Below, piece by piece: positions 1 through 9,403 of a stretch of 64,000 nt of DNA (its first letter is position 1; the number at the start of each line of letters is the position of its first letter). The notes beneath the pieces are model-generated. The model was not told the origin of the DNA. It searched no databases and was given only the letters and a program-made list of their open reading frames with translations. The DNA lies in contig NZ_JAMSLS010000002.1 in assembly GCF_023806465.1 (NCBI RefSeq), positions 558,001 through 622,000 of the forward strand, given 5' to 3'. A program made the translations under genes and the position numbers. The DNA is from Thermomicrobium sp. CFH 73360. GTDB lineage: Bacteria; Chloroflexota; Chloroflexia; Thermomicrobiales; Thermomicrobiaceae.

Positions 1-338
1 TGGAATGTGGTGACGACCGGCAGCGGACGCGCCAAGACGGGCAGGAGCACGATCCGCCCCTGGAGATCAAACGCCCCCGCCTGGTACTGGAGATGCACGA
101 CGCCGTGCCACCCGCTCTCCCGGAGGGAGCGCAGCACACTCCAGAGTGGACGTCCCCATCCCGCAAGCTGCCAGCGCACGAGCGGTCCATCCGGTGCTGG
201 CCCCGGGAGACGCCGCGTCGCGACCTCGACCGTCCAGCCCGTCGCGGACAGTGCGCACCCGAGCTGCCAGGTATAGTCGCCAACGCCGCCCCGAAGCGGC
301 GGATACTCCCCGGTGACAAAGAGCACGCGTCTAGCCAT
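1..338 (-). CDS. Glycosyltransferase family 4 (GT-B), N-terminal part, cut by window edge
   Basis: Only the first 112 codons are present; the gene runs off the left edge. The N-terminus starts MARRVLFVTGEYPPLRGGVG, which is the typical opening of GT-B (GT4) glycosyltransferases: a hydrophobic beta strand, then a Gly-rich loop (GEYPPxxGGVGDY) that binds the acceptor side. GT4 enzymes move a sugar from a nucleotide donor onto a polysaccharide or lipid carrier in the cytoplasm. The ATG at 338 lies 10 bases beyond the stop of the upstream GT2 fusion gene, so the three glycosyltransferases form one minus-strand unit. The exact sugar and acceptor cannot be read from the sequence. Confidence 0.75.
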   Translation of the reverse strand, partial: MARRVLFVTGEYPPLRGGVGDYTWQLGCALSATGWTVEVATRRLPGPAPDGPLVRWQLAGWGRPLWSVLRSLRESGWHGVVHLQYQAGAFDLQGRIVLLPVLARPLPVVTTF

Positions 339-348
339 CACGAACCGC

Positions 349-2127
349 TCACCCCTGCCGGGCAAGGAGGCGCACCACCTGGGGACGCAGGAGGGAACGG
401 AGTACGCACCAATCACGCACAAGACGCCGCCAGCGAAGCGCTCGCTTGTGCCCAATCAGCCACTTGGCACCCTCGCGGCCCAGGCGCAGGACATAGGTCA
501 GGAGCAGAAAAGCCCGCAAGAGCTCTGCAGCGAGCGGCCCATAGAGGATATGGTAGAGCTGCACTTTCGCCGTATCAAAGGCGATCTGACGGAACGCTGA
601 CTCCGGCTCACTCGAGGCGCCCTCACTATGGACAACCTCAGCATCCGGTAGATAGTACACGCGCCAGCCAGCACGACGGAGTCGCCAGAACCACTCGACC
701 TCTTCCGAGTACAGGAAGAACCGTTCATCCAAGAGCCCAACGGTCGCTAGCGCCTCTCTCCGTATTGCCAGGCACGCTCCGACGAGCCAATCGACTTCTT
801 GCAACTCGTCGTCGCTTCGATCCGCCACATAGTACTGCCGAAGTACTCGGTTGTTCCGCCAATAGTCCTGGATAAGCGTGCTCTCAAGAAATCCGGTCAG
901 TAGCGTCGGAAAACGTCGCCGTGACGGTTGTGTTCGTCCGTCCGGATAGCGCAAGCGTGGTCCAACCGCCCCGACTGTCGGGTGTCTCGCCAGGAAGCGC
1001 ACGAGCCGTCCGAGCGCGTCGCCAACCGGTCGCGCATCCGGATTCAGCAGGACAATGACCCGCCCGCGTGCTTGCCGCATTCCTTGGTTTGCTGCAGCGG
1101 CGAATCCCTGGTTCACCTCGTTCACAATCAAGCGCACCCAGGGGTACCGCTCGGCCACAAGCGCGGCTGTGTCATCGGGCGAGGCGTTGTCGATGACAAT
1201 CACCTCACCAATGAGATCGCACGCCTCAAGGCTTGCACGAACGGCATCTAAGCACCCTGGTAGGTAGTCGCGACTCCGGTAACTGACAACAACCACCGAA
1301 ACGTCGAGTGTGGGGCTTTGCGCGAGTTCAGCAACCCGCCGACGCTCCTGTATCACACGCCGGCGCCACCCACGCGCCACGAGCACCCAGGTGACGAATG
1401 TCGTGACCGCCATCGTGCTTGCGAGGAACAGCCCATCGAGCCGATCACGATACCCACGCAAGACGACAAAGCGTCGCCAGAACTCGCGAAGTGGCTGGCC
1501 GACGAACGTCCGGCGGCGTGGGCGCTTCCCTTGTGCCATCAGCGAACGCGCTGCAAGGTGGGCATAGCGCAGTTGTTTCTGCACGAACTCACGCCGCGAG
1601 TCATAGTTGAGGTGCACAAGAGGAGCTGTGAGGCGGCCAGCGTTCCCCTCAAGCTCGACGACCTCGTGGACGGCGATGTCCGCTCGATACCGTGCCCGAC
1701 CAACCCGCAGCAGCCGGAGGTGCTCGTCCGGCCACCATCCACCACCACGAATCCACTTTCCCCACATCCAGTTCTGTGTCGGAATCCAGAAACCAGCTAC
1801 CGAGTCATCAACAGTGGTCAGGGCAAGGCGGATTTCCCTCGCCAGTTCCGGGCTGACCCGTTCGTCGGCATCGACAAAGAGCACCCAGGGTTCACGAGCC
1901 AGCTCGAGCGCGGCATTCCGTTGCGATGGGAAGTCGACAAAGCGCCGCGTCACGACCTCGGCACCGGCCGCTCGTGCGATCTCGACCGTCCGATCGGTCG
2001 AGCCGGAGTCGACAACAAGGAGCTGACGCCCGAGGCCACGCACGCTCTCCAGGCAACCGGGGAGATGCCGCTCCTCATTCAACGTCAAGATGATGACCGT
2101 GAGGCACAGTGGATCAGACTGACTCAT
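349..2127 (-). CDS. Tandem GT2-GT2 fusion glycosyltransferase
   Basis: About 592 residues with two complete GT-A (family 2) glycosyltransferase domains. The first (about residues 5-250) resembles the WaaE/KdtX type: LTVIILTLNEE, VVDSGSTD and the metal/nucleotide motif FVDADER. The second (about 275-500) resembles rhamnosyltransferase-like GT2 proteins: VSVVVVSYRS, VIDNASPDDT and LLNPDARP. I chose the ATG at 2127 because homology begins right after it (MSQSDPLCLTV); the open frame extends 26 codons further upstream but that part has no recognisable motif. The gene overlaps the end of the preceding GT2 gene by 14 bases, implying coupled translation. Two different transfer steps in one chain suggests consecutive sugars of a cell-surface polysaccharide; substrates are unknown. 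Confidence 0.85.
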   Translation of the reverse strand: MSQSDPLCLTVIILTLNEERHLPGCLESVRGLGRQLLVVDSGSTDRTVEIARAAGAEVVTRRFVDFPSQRNAALELAREPWVLFVDADERVSPELAREIRLALTTVDDSVAGFWIPTQNWMWGKWIRGGGWWPDEHLRLLRVGRARYRADIAVHEVVELEGNAGRLTAPLVHLNYDSRREFVQKQLRYAHLAARSLMAQGKRPRRRTFVGQPLREFWRRFVVLRGYRDRLDGLFLASTMAVTTFVTWVLVARGWRRRVIQERRRVAELAQSPTLDVSVVVVSYRSRDYLPGCLDAVRASLEACDLIGEVIVIDNASPDDTAALVAERYPWVRLIVNEVNQGFAAAANQGMRQARGRVIVLLNPDARPVGDALGRLVRFLARHPTVGAVGPRLRYPDGRTQPSRRRFPTLLTGFLESTLIQDYWRNNRVLRQYYVADRSDDELQEVDWLVGACLAIRREALATVGLLDERFFLYSEEVEWFWRLRRAGWRVYYLPDAEVVHSEGASSEPESAFRQIAFDTAKVQLYHILYGPLAAELLRAFLLLTYVLRLGREGAKWLIGHKRALRWRRLVRDWCVLRSLLRPQVVRLLARQG

Positions 2128-3052
2128 CGCAGCACGGTGTGTGGCGATAGATCGCAGCAACCTGGCGCAAAAGTCGCGCGCGTCCGGCCAACTCTGCACG
2201 GCCAATCAACCGCGCACGGAGAGCCGCCCAGCCGGCAGCAAGTTCAGCAAGCCAGGCCAAGCGACGCACGAAAGTCGGCCCATGCCATCGGCAAAAGTAA
2301 CGTGCACGGCTGCGGTGCAACTGCAGAAAACTCGCTTCTGATACCTGGCGGGTACTCCCGCCAGCATGGTGCACAACAAGTGCAGCCGGCGCTGTGAGGA
2401 TGGTCCAACCAGCCGCGCGGATTCGACGGCACCAGTCGATCTCTTCACTGTAGTAGAAATATCCCTCGTCGAGTCCACCTACCTTTTCGACCACTTCCCG
2501 CCGCACCAGCATGCAAGCCCCGAGTGGATGATCAATAGCAAATGGTGTTAAGCCATCGCCGGGGCCAAAGCGGCCGTTCAGGCGTGAGCCTATGAGTCGT
2601 GGATGAATAGGGAAGAAGTCTAGGAGATTCTGCACGTACCCCGGAAACCGGTACCCCGCCGACTGCAAAGATCCATCAGAGTTCAGTAAACACGCTCCGA
2701 CGAGCCCAACATGCGGTGCGGCATGAAGCGCCCGCCACAGCCAGGTAATGGCGCCGGGAAGAACCTCGGTGTCCGGATTGAGGAGCAAGATCGCCCGGCC
2801 GCGGCTCCGCGCGAAACCGATATTGTTCGCTGCCGCGAAGCCACGGTTCTCCCCGAGCGCAATCAGCTGGACAAAGGGGAAGCGCTCGGCGACAAGTTCT
2901 ACTGTTCCATCGCTGGAGCCGTTATCGACCACAATTACCTCGCTTTTCAGGCCGCTCTCTTTGAGCTCCGCCTGGAGGCTCTCAAGACACGCTGGTAACA
3001 GCCCTCGAACGTTCCAGGTGACGATGACGACGGAAAGATCGTGCTCGTCCAC
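2114..3052 (-). CDS. Glycosyltransferase family 2
   Basis: A 312-residue GT2 protein of the rhamnosyltransferase-like group. Motifs: LSVVIVTWNVR at the N-terminus, VVDNGSSDGT for nucleotide binding, GFAAANNIGF, and LLNPDTEV carrying the DxD-like metal site. EEIDWCRRIRAAGW in the second half matches the E-x-D-W/F-x-x-R motif common in this group (catalytic base region). It is the first gene of the three-gene glycosyltransferase run read leftwards and resembles the second domain of the downstream fusion protein, so the fusion may have arisen by duplication of this kind of gene. Probable role: assembly of an extracellular or cell-wall-linked polysaccharide. Confidence 0.85.
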   Translation of the reverse strand: MDEHDLSVVIVTWNVRGLLPACLESLQAELKESGLKSEVIVVDNGSSDGTVELVAERFPFVQLIALGENRGFAAANNIGFARSRGRAILLLNPDTEVLPGAITWLWRALHAAPHVGLVGACLLNSDGSLQSAGYRFPGYVQNLLDFFPIHPRLIGSRLNGRFGPGDGLTPFAIDHPLGACMLVRREVVEKVGGLDEGYFYYSEEIDWCRRIRAAGWTILTAPAALVVHHAGGSTRQVSEASFLQLHRSRARYFCRWHGPTFVRRLAWLAELAAGWAALRARLIGRAELAGRARLLRQVAAIYRHTPCCDESV

Positions 3053-3142
3053 GCGTCCCGTCCTCCCGGCACAATCCTAGCTTCCCTGACGCCGGCAGAC
3101 GAAGGATCCCTCAAATGGCAAGAGCGGAAGCAAGAGGTCACT

Positions 3143-3159
3143 TGGCCCCAGCCGGGCCA
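3143..3159 (-). terminator. Short GC hairpin after the PAS/GGDEF gene
   Basis: TGGCCC and GGGCCA (3143-3148 and 3154-3159) form a 6-bp stem with a 5-base loop, about 50 bases past the stop of the minus-strand sensor gene and before the glycosyltransferase start. There is no clear T run, so this is a weak terminator candidate only. Confidence 0.3.
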
Positions 3160-3211
3160 CTGTGGAGTCCTTGGGAGGATAAAGTGCCTGCCCATGCCCC
3201 AGCAACGGCCA

Positions 3212-6200
3212 TCATACCGTGACGAATGCAACGTGCCCCTTCCCGGCACGCTTCGCCGTGTAGAGGGCTTGGTCAGCCGCAAGGAGCAGCTGTCCACTCG
3301 TGGGATAGCGAGGGCCAAAAGCCATGGCCGCTCCAATTGAAAGCCGGACAGTGAGTGCCAGTTCATCAACCGTAATCGGTGCCTTAAACGCCGCGAGGAG
3401 TCGTTCCGCTACGGAGTGCACACTTTCCTCCGACGTCACCTGCTCGAGGAGCACGGTGAACTCGTCTCCTGCAAACCGGGCCACAGTATCACCGGCGCGG
3501 ACATGCTCACGAAGACGCTGCGCAACGACAACAAGCACTTGATCTCCGACTCCATGTCCCCAGGTATCGTTGATCGCCTTGAACTCATCAAGATCGATGA
3601 AGAGCACCGCAATTCCACCCCCATCACGACTGATCCGTGAGAGCGCGTGCTCCAGTCGGTCGAGAAAGAGGAGCCGGTTCGGCACACCAGTCAGCGGATC
3701 GTGTAACGCGCGATAGCGAAGCTGGTCAGACTCACGCCAACGTTCGAGCGCCAGAGCGGCCAAGTCGGCAGCAACCTTGAGAAGCGCGAGATCCTCAGGT
3801 GGGAACTCCCCCGCCTCCGAGCGATACATTGAGGCCACCCCGATGATCCGTCCCTCTCCACTTTGGATCGGAGCCGCAGCACAGGAACGCACACCGATCG
3901 CCTGTGCGAGCCCGTGAAAGCGCTCGGACCGTGGGTCCCTGAGGATATCAGTACAGACAGCCAGTTCCTTCCGAATGGCTGCCTGCCCACAGCAGCCAGC
4001 CTGATCACTGACCGGCAGGCCCTGGAGCGCTTCATGATAGGCCGCCGGCATACTGGGTGCAGCCGCATCTTGGAACCGTCCATCCTCATCAATGAGGACG
4101 ATCGTCCAGCGCGTCTCCGGAACGATCGCCTCGAGTTGGCGGCAAAGTGTTTCCAAAACCTCCGGCAACGGCGCTCCGTCGACGATAAGGCGCAGGATCG
4201 CTGATTGTGCACTGACGAATGACTCAGCACGCTTTCGCTCAGTCACGTCCAGCAAGAGGCCATGCCAGAACAGCGGAGCCCCCTGGGCGTCACGGAGCAA
4301 CACCTCCCGGTTTTCCAACCAGACCCATCGACCGTCCTTGCGCTGAAACCGGTAAGTCACCTGGAACGGTTCACCTGTCTCGTCCGTTCGACGAGCCTCA
4401 GCCGCGACCACCGGCTGATCGTCTGGATGGATTCGGCTGAACCACAGGCCCGGCCGTTCTGCAAACTCCCGGGGAGCGAATCCTGTGATCTCCTCAATTC
4501 TTCGACTGAGGAACGTAATTGGGTAATGGAGTCCCCCGTCTGGGAGGATGACTGGTATTGCAGCCGAGACCATGACGGCTGCGGGAATCTGCTCAACCAA
4601 GGTGCGGTACCGTTCTTCGGCCGCACGAAGCTCATCTTCGATTCGCTTGCGGGCAGTCAAATCGATGAAGACCGCTTGACGTGCCTGAATCGTTCCGTCT
4701 GGGCCATGAATCCCACGGAACTCATGCCAGAGCCAGACGACACGACCGTCCTTCCGAACGAAGCGATACTCTAACTGGACCGGTTCGTCCTGTGCTTCAG
4801 CACGGCTTATTGCTTCCAGAACTCGTGTCCGGTCATCCCTGAAAATGCCGCGAGCCCACACCCCAAGCGTTCGCCACTCCTCCGGTGTGTAGCCAGTCAG
4901 GTCTTCAATCTGCGGGCTGACATAGAGCGTCTCATACCCAGGAAGCCCGTCTGGAAGAACGACTCGGTTGGGGGCGACGAGCACAACAGCCGCCGGCAAC
5001 TGCTCAACCAGCGTCCGATAGCGCTCTTCAGCCAGCCGCAGTGCTTCTTCTGCCTGACGACGAGCCGTAATATCAATTAAGAGGATATGCCGATAACCGA
5101 TTGCTCCGTCCATCGTCCGAACCACATGTGACTGACTCCAAATCCAGACCAGCGCTCCGTCCTTGCGTATGAGCCGGTACTCGATACTGAGTGGTGTGTC
5201 GTGCGCGTCCGCTTCACGAATGACACGTTGCACCCACTCCCGGTCATCAGGATGGAGACGAGCGAAGAAAAGCTCGGTACTCCACTCTTCCGGGCGATAT
5301 CCTGTCAACCGCTCGATCCCTGGGCTGACATAGAGATAGTTCGTCTGCGTATCTGTCTGGAAGAGGGTGCGGAGCAACACCGCGCCCGGAAGCTGCTCAA
5401 CCAGAACGCGGTACCGCTCCTCAGCCAGGCGAAGTCGCTCGAGCAGTTCTTTTTCTTTGGTCACATCAAGCATCATTAAGAAGAGGTACCGCGGTGTACC
5501 GTCCGGTCCAGTGACGAGCGAGCCTTCCTCACGGAGCCAGACGACCCGGCCATCTTTGCGCAGAAAGCGGTACTCAATCGGTTCACTCGGCCCCCGCTTC
5601 GGCCAGTCCTCGATCGACTGGAGAACACGTGTCCGATCGTCAGGATGGACACCTCGAAACCAGACACCTAATTCACTCCACTCTTCTGGCGTATAGCCGG
5701 TGAAATCAACCACCCGAGGGCTACAGTACAACGTTCGCCAACCCAGCGTGCCATCCGAAAGCCGCACCGGCTCCGGCTCAATGATTGTCACTGCGCCGGG
5801 ATGCTGCTCCGCCAAAAGGCGAAAAAGTTCCTCGCTCTGTCTCCGTGCTTCTTCCGCCTCCTTCTCCTCAGTGACATCAATCAAGAGGGACTGCCAGAAA
5901 CCACGCTCCTCGTTCTCCCACTCCAGCAGACGAGCGAGGTGACGAATCCAGATGACACGACCATCAGCCCGGCTGAAGCGATACTCCACGCTAACCTCAC
6001 GCTGCTCAAAGAGAGAGCAGGTCATCCGCTCCAAGAGCTGCTGAGCATCCTCGGGATGCACGTGTTGGATCCAGAAACCGGGTCGTTTCCACTCCGTGAT
6101 CGGATAGCCCGTAAGGTGCTCAAGCTGCGGACTGGCATAGATGAGCTCAAAGGCTGGTGTTCCATCCGGTAGCCAGGTCGGCTGCGCGCGTGAGACCAGG

Positions 6201-7045
6201 AGAGCTCCCGGAAGCTGCTCGACGAGTGCCCGGTACCGTGACTCCGCAGTACGGAGCGCCTCCTCCATCTGTTTCTGCGGTGTCACATCTACAATGACCC
6301 CTTGCCAGGCTACCGGACAACCTGCTGCGTCCCGAAGTAAGAGAGCATGCTCTCGTACCCACACCACACGGCCATCTCGACGGATTAACCGATAATCGAG
6401 CGCAAATGGTTCTCCCGTTTCGTCCGTCTGAAGGGTCTCCCGTTGTACCCGCTCCCGATCCTCAGGATGGATCAGTGACACATAGAGGGCGAGATTCGTC
6501 CGAAACGCCTCAGCAGGGTATCCCGTGAGCCCCTCGATGGCATCATTCACATACTGCCAACGATATGCCGGCATTCCGTCCGGAAGCAGGATCGGCTCCG
6601 GATCGACGGCGTAGATGACGGCCGGGATCACTTGCAGCAATGCTTGAAGACGCGACTGCAGCTCAAGACGCTGGAACTCCGCCTCTTTCCGGTCCGTGAC
6701 ATCCAGGAGCACACCATGCAGGAACACTGCTTCTCTTTCCCACTGCACCCGGCCCCAATCCTGGACCCAGACGACCCGCCCATCGCGCCGGATCATGCGG
6801 TACTCCAGCATGAATTCCCCGCGGGTCGCCACTGCACGTCTCACCTCGGCGAGGACACGCTCGCGGTCCTCCGGATGCAGCCGCCGCTCCCACATACCAG
6901 GTTCCTGTAGCCACTCAGTAGGTGGGTACCCCAGCAGCTGCTCAATGCGCGGACTAACATAGCGCGCAACTCCGGTCCCCTCGAGTGGCACGCGATACAC
7001 CACAACAGGTAACTGATCCCAAAGACCATGGAAGTCCTGACTCAT
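3212..7045 (-). CDS. Seven-PAS, GAF, GGDEF sensor (putative diguanylate cyclase)
   Basis: A 1277-residue soluble protein with no membrane segment. Seven PAS units with PAC-type ends follow one another (about residues 1-125, 126-265, 266-405, 406-545, 546-675, 676-812, 813-947); each carries the LTGY/FTGY helix, HPEDR/HPDDR and YRxxRKDGRxVW blocks. A GAF domain (about 950-1105) and a GGDEF domain (1110-1277) follow. The active-site signature reads RFAGDEF, an A-variant of GGDEF seen in active cyclases; RAGD nine residues upstream is the RxxD inhibitory I-site. No EAL or HD-GYP domain is present, so it should make c-di-GMP in response to several small-molecule, redox or light cues; ligands are unknown. 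A GGAG sits a few bases before the ATG. Confidence 0.9.
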   Translation of the reverse strand: MSQDFHGLWDQLPVVVYRVPLEGTGVARYVSPRIEQLLGYPPTEWLQEPGMWERRLHPEDRERVLAEVRRAVATRGEFMLEYRMIRRDGRVVWVQDWGRVQWEREAVFLHGVLLDVTDRKEAEFQRLELQSRLQALLQVIPAVIYAVDPEPILLPDGMPAYRWQYVNDAIEGLTGYPAEAFRTNLALYVSLIHPEDRERVQRETLQTDETGEPFALDYRLIRRDGRVVWVREHALLLRDAAGCPVAWQGVIVDVTPQKQMEEALRTAESRYRALVEQLPGALLVSRAQPTWLPDGTPAFELIYASPQLEHLTGYPITEWKRPGFWIQHVHPEDAQQLLERMTCSLFEQREVSVEYRFSRADGRVIWIRHLARLLEWENEERGFWQSLLIDVTEEKEAEEARRQSEELFRLLAEQHPGAVTIIEPEPVRLSDGTLGWRTLYCSPRVVDFTGYTPEEWSELGVWFRGVHPDDRTRVLQSIEDWPKRGPSEPIEYRFLRKDGRVVWLREEGSLVTGPDGTPRYLFLMMLDVTKEKELLERLRLAEERYRVLVEQLPGAVLLRTLFQTDTQTNYLYVSPGIERLTGYRPEEWSTELFFARLHPDDREWVQRVIREADAHDTPLSIEYRLIRKDGALVWIWSQSHVVRTMDGAIGYRHILLIDITARRQAEEALRLAEERYRTLVEQLPAAVVLVAPNRVVLPDGLPGYETLYVSPQIEDLTGYTPEEWRTLGVWARGIFRDDRTRVLEAISRAEAQDEPVQLEYRFVRKDGRVVWLWHEFRGIHGPDGTIQARQAVFIDLTARKRIEDELRAAEERYRTLVEQIPAAVMVSAAIPVILPDGGLHYPITFLSRRIEEITGFAPREFAERPGLWFSRIHPDDQPVVAAEARRTDETGEPFQVTYRFQRKDGRWVWLENREVLLRDAQGAPLFWHGLLLDVTERKRAESFVSAQSAILRLIVDGAPLPEVLETLCRQLEAIVPETRWTIVLIDEDGRFQDAAAPSMPAAYHEALQGLPVSDQAGCCGQAAIRKELAVCTDILRDPRSERFHGLAQAIGVRSCAAAPIQSGEGRIIGVASMYRSEAGEFPPEDLALLKVAADLAALALERWRESDQLRYRALHDPLTGVPNRLLFLDRLEHALSRISRDGGGIAVLFIDLDEFKAINDTWGHGVGDQVLVVVAQRLREHVRAGDTVARFAGDEFTVLLEQVTSEESVHSVAERLLAAFKAPITVDELALTVRLSIGAAMAFGPRYPTSGQLLLAADQALYTAKRAGKGHVAFVTV

Positions 7046-7909
7046 GGTATCTCCACTCTCACTTCACGTTGCCTCAAAGACGTCGCCACTCCCGGAGTCA
7101 GGTCTACTCCGCACATCGGAGCCAGGAAGCGACGTCGCAATGAGTCTCTGGTACGCGACCGGTTAGGCAAATGATCCTCATCAGAACATCTCATCACTGA
7201 TCCAGACCCCGTCCCAGAATGCTGGAACCCGCTTTCGTGACAAGATACCAGGAGTCTTCGTCCTCCCTCCTCGCCAGCAGATGAGCAGGACATTTATTCC
7301 TCGGAGGGAGGTCTCAAGCAACCTTCCGCTGCGCCATCTGAGACCCACACAGAGAAGTGACGATTGCAAGAGCTCCTGTCCCTCGAAGGGCACCCACGAC
7401 AGGGTGATGATCGGATTTCCAGGAGTTGAGACCTGTCGCCTTTCCACCCCGCATTGGAACGAGAGGACACTCCCACAGGGGCACTAGCCCTGTCGCCTCA
7501 AGCGACGGACCAATAGCGCATTACAGCGACACCCGAGCGGTGTTCCGAGGGGAGCTCGCCAAGAGAACCGGCGGTGCCCCTCTGAACAAGACCGTGAGGC
7601 GATCCAGGCATGGCAAGGTGGCATGGTGAGCTCTGCACACATACCCCTGCACGAACTGGCATCAAGTATAGTCGAGTAGGCTCCCTCGTGGCACTCCGAC
7701 AGCAGGAGGCCTGGCATCACTGCGCAGTCCTAACCTGCTCTGTAAACCAACTGATGCGGAGCCTTCCATGGCGAAAAGATGAGGCTGCGGGGAAGAAGCG
7801 CTCACGAGTGGTTCGAGTGGAGACGGGAGCCAAGGGGCCTAAGCCCACACTTCTGACAAAACTCCATCGTTGTGCTGTTGTGCGGTATGGAAACGGAGCC
7901 CATCGTACG
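7046..7909. other. Long non-coding stretch between the sensor gene and endonuclease III
   Basis: About 860 bases without a convincing gene; short open frames here lack ribosome sites and motifs. Visible structure: the 8-mer GACGTCGC occurs at 7079-7086 and 7131-7138 (52 bases apart, the second within the 10-base palindrome GCGACGTCGC), just upstream of the sensor start; a 6-bp hairpin CCTGTC/GACAGG at 7375-7403; a 6-bp hairpin ACAGGG/CCCTGT at 7475-7493 overlapping an alternative GTCGC/GCGAC pairing. It must hold the promoters of both divergent genes but no strong -35/-10 pair stands out. Confidence 0.5.
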
Positions 7910-8590
7910 ATGAGCGAGGTGCGCAGGGATACCCACGCATTTGCTCTCCAAGATGCCCTGGATCGCGTCCGCAGCGTTGTCCAGGCACTGCCGCCAGCCG
8001 CTTTATTCCAGCTGGCGGAAGAGGGTTACCGCTCACCGTTCGAACTGCTGGTCGCCTGCATGATTTCGGTTCGGACACGCGACGAAGTCACCGTACCGAC
8101 AGCGCGCCGTCTCTTTGCGCACGCCCGCACACCTCAGGAATTCGCCGCCCTTGACCCGAACGAACTCGCACGTTTGCTCCGGCCAGCCACCTTCGCTGAG
8201 GTGAAGGCACAGAACCTCAAGGTCATCACGCGCCGGCTCCTCGTCGAGCAGAACGGCACGCTCCTGTGCAACGAGGAATTCCTCCGCTCACTCCCCGGGG
8301 TCGGGCCGAAATGCACGAATCTTGTCCTCGGCATCGCGTGTGGTATCCCGCGAGTCGCTGTCGACGTCCACGTGCACCGTATTGTGAACCGCTGGGGCTA
8401 CGTGCGCACGCGCACGCCGGAGCAGACCATGTTGGCTCTCGAACAAAAACTCCCACAGCAGTATTGGGTTGAGCTGAATCGCTTGCTTGTCCCCTTTGGG
8501 AAGCATGTCTGCACCGGTATCGCCCCACGTTGCTCGACCTGTGTGCTCGCCGATCTGTGTCCGCGTCTCGGGGTAACACATCACCGTTAA
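7910..8590 (+). CDS. nth: Endonuclease III (DNA glycosylase/AP lyase)
   Basis: A 226-residue HhH-GPD base-excision repair enzyme that removes oxidised pyrimidines and nicks at abasic sites. The helix-hairpin-helix reads LPGVGPKCTN with the catalytic lysine at about K134, and the second catalytic residue lies in VDVHVHR (D152). The C-terminal [4Fe-4S] loop is intact: C201-x6-C208-x2-C211-x5-C217. The frame stays open for 100 codons upstream, but length and homology fit the ATG at 7910, which has a GGAG about 11 bases ahead. One difference from the usual motif: GVGRKTA is here GVGPKCT and VDTHV is VDVHV; the key Lys and Asp are kept. Confidence 0.9.
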   Translation: MSEVRRDTHAFALQDALDRVRSVVQALPPAALFQLAEEGYRSPFELLVACMISVRTRDEVTVPTARRLFAHARTPQEFAALDPNELARLLRPATFAEVKAQNLKVITRRLLVEQNGTLLCNEEFLRSLPGVGPKCTNLVLGIACGIPRVAVDVHVHRIVNRWGYVRTRTPEQTMLALEQKLPQQYWVELNRLLVPFGKHVCTGIAPRCSTCVLADLCPRLGVTHHR

Positions 8591-8674
8591 GCGACTCTTT
8601 GACTGCTGACGAAAGGTGATGCGCGCGGCATGATGGTGGCTAGGCGAGGAGTAGAACAGGAGGCTACACGCACC

Positions 8675-9241
8675 ATGGCAGCTGTCAGCGAGGTTCAGGC
8701 AATTCTAGAGCAGATCCGCAAAGTCCGGCAGATTCGCCAGTATCGGCCTGAGCCAGTTCCTGAGGATATCGTCCAACAGCTCTTGGAAATCGCTCGCTGG
8801 ACGGGCAGTTCACGGAACACGCAACCGTGGCATTTCATCGTTGTCGACGACCGAGAGATTCTCCGGCAGCTGAGTCAGTTGCGGCCTCCAATTCACTGGC
8901 TCGCTGGCGCACCACTGGGCATTGCCATCGTCTTGAACGGCCAAAGTGAGATCAGCGAGGCTTATGACGAAGGGCGCGTTACCGAGCGGCTCCTCATCGC
9001 CGCGAAGCTTCTCGGTCTCGGCGGTGGCGTTGCCTGGTACGGTGACGAGGCACAGGAAGCCGAGGCCAAGCGGATCCTCGGTATCCCGCCAGAGCGGACA
9101 GCCCGCTCTCTTGTCGCCATCGGCTATCCGCTTTCGGCACGTGATCCCCGACCGACCCCAGTCAGTAGAGGGCGGAAGCCGCTCACCGAGTTAGTCAGTG
9201 CAAACCGATACGGCCGACCTTGGCCGAGAGCGAAGAGTTGA
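8675..9241 (+). CDS. Nitroreductase family protein
   Basis: A 188-residue FMN-dependent nitroreductase-fold protein. The N-terminal RQIRQYRPEPVP and the SSRNTQPWHF block are the typical FMN-phosphate and substrate-side motifs of the family; LLIAAKLLGLGGGVAWYG matches the conserved central helix. These enzymes use NAD(P)H to reduce nitro groups, quinones or other small substrates; some relatives act in cofactor breakdown or dehalogenation, so the substrate is open. The frame begins further upstream, but AGGAGG at 8658-8663 sits 11 bases before the ATG at 8675 and homology starts there. It follows nth by about 85 bases on the same strand. Confidence 0.85.
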   Translation: MAAVSEVQAILEQIRKVRQIRQYRPEPVPEDIVQQLLEIARWTGSSRNTQPWHFIVVDDREILRQLSQLRPPIHWLAGAPLGIAIVLNGQSEISEAYDEGRVTERLLIAAKLLGLGGGVAWYGDEAQEAEAKRILGIPPERTARSLVAIGYPLSARDPRPTPVSRGRKPLTELVSANRYGRPWPRAKS

Positions 9242-9403
9242 TAACGCGCGTCCCCGCTGTCGCACTGCTGACATCTCCAAGACGGGATAATGGTTTTCCT
9301 TCTTGATCACCGCTCCTCGCTGTCGTGACACTGGCGATGAACCCAACGATGCAGCAGCCACTGAAAGGAATCGGGACCTTCTCTCCTACTGAGAGGAAAG
9401 CCG

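Noticed and set aside
93-875. Open plus-strand frame of 260 codons
   Set aside because: It lies antisense to the glycosyltransferase genes, is rich in Arg, His and Pro, and has no motif.
7610-7909. 100-codon N-terminal extension of endonuclease III
   Set aside because: No homology, and the later ATG gives the normal length and has a ribosome site.
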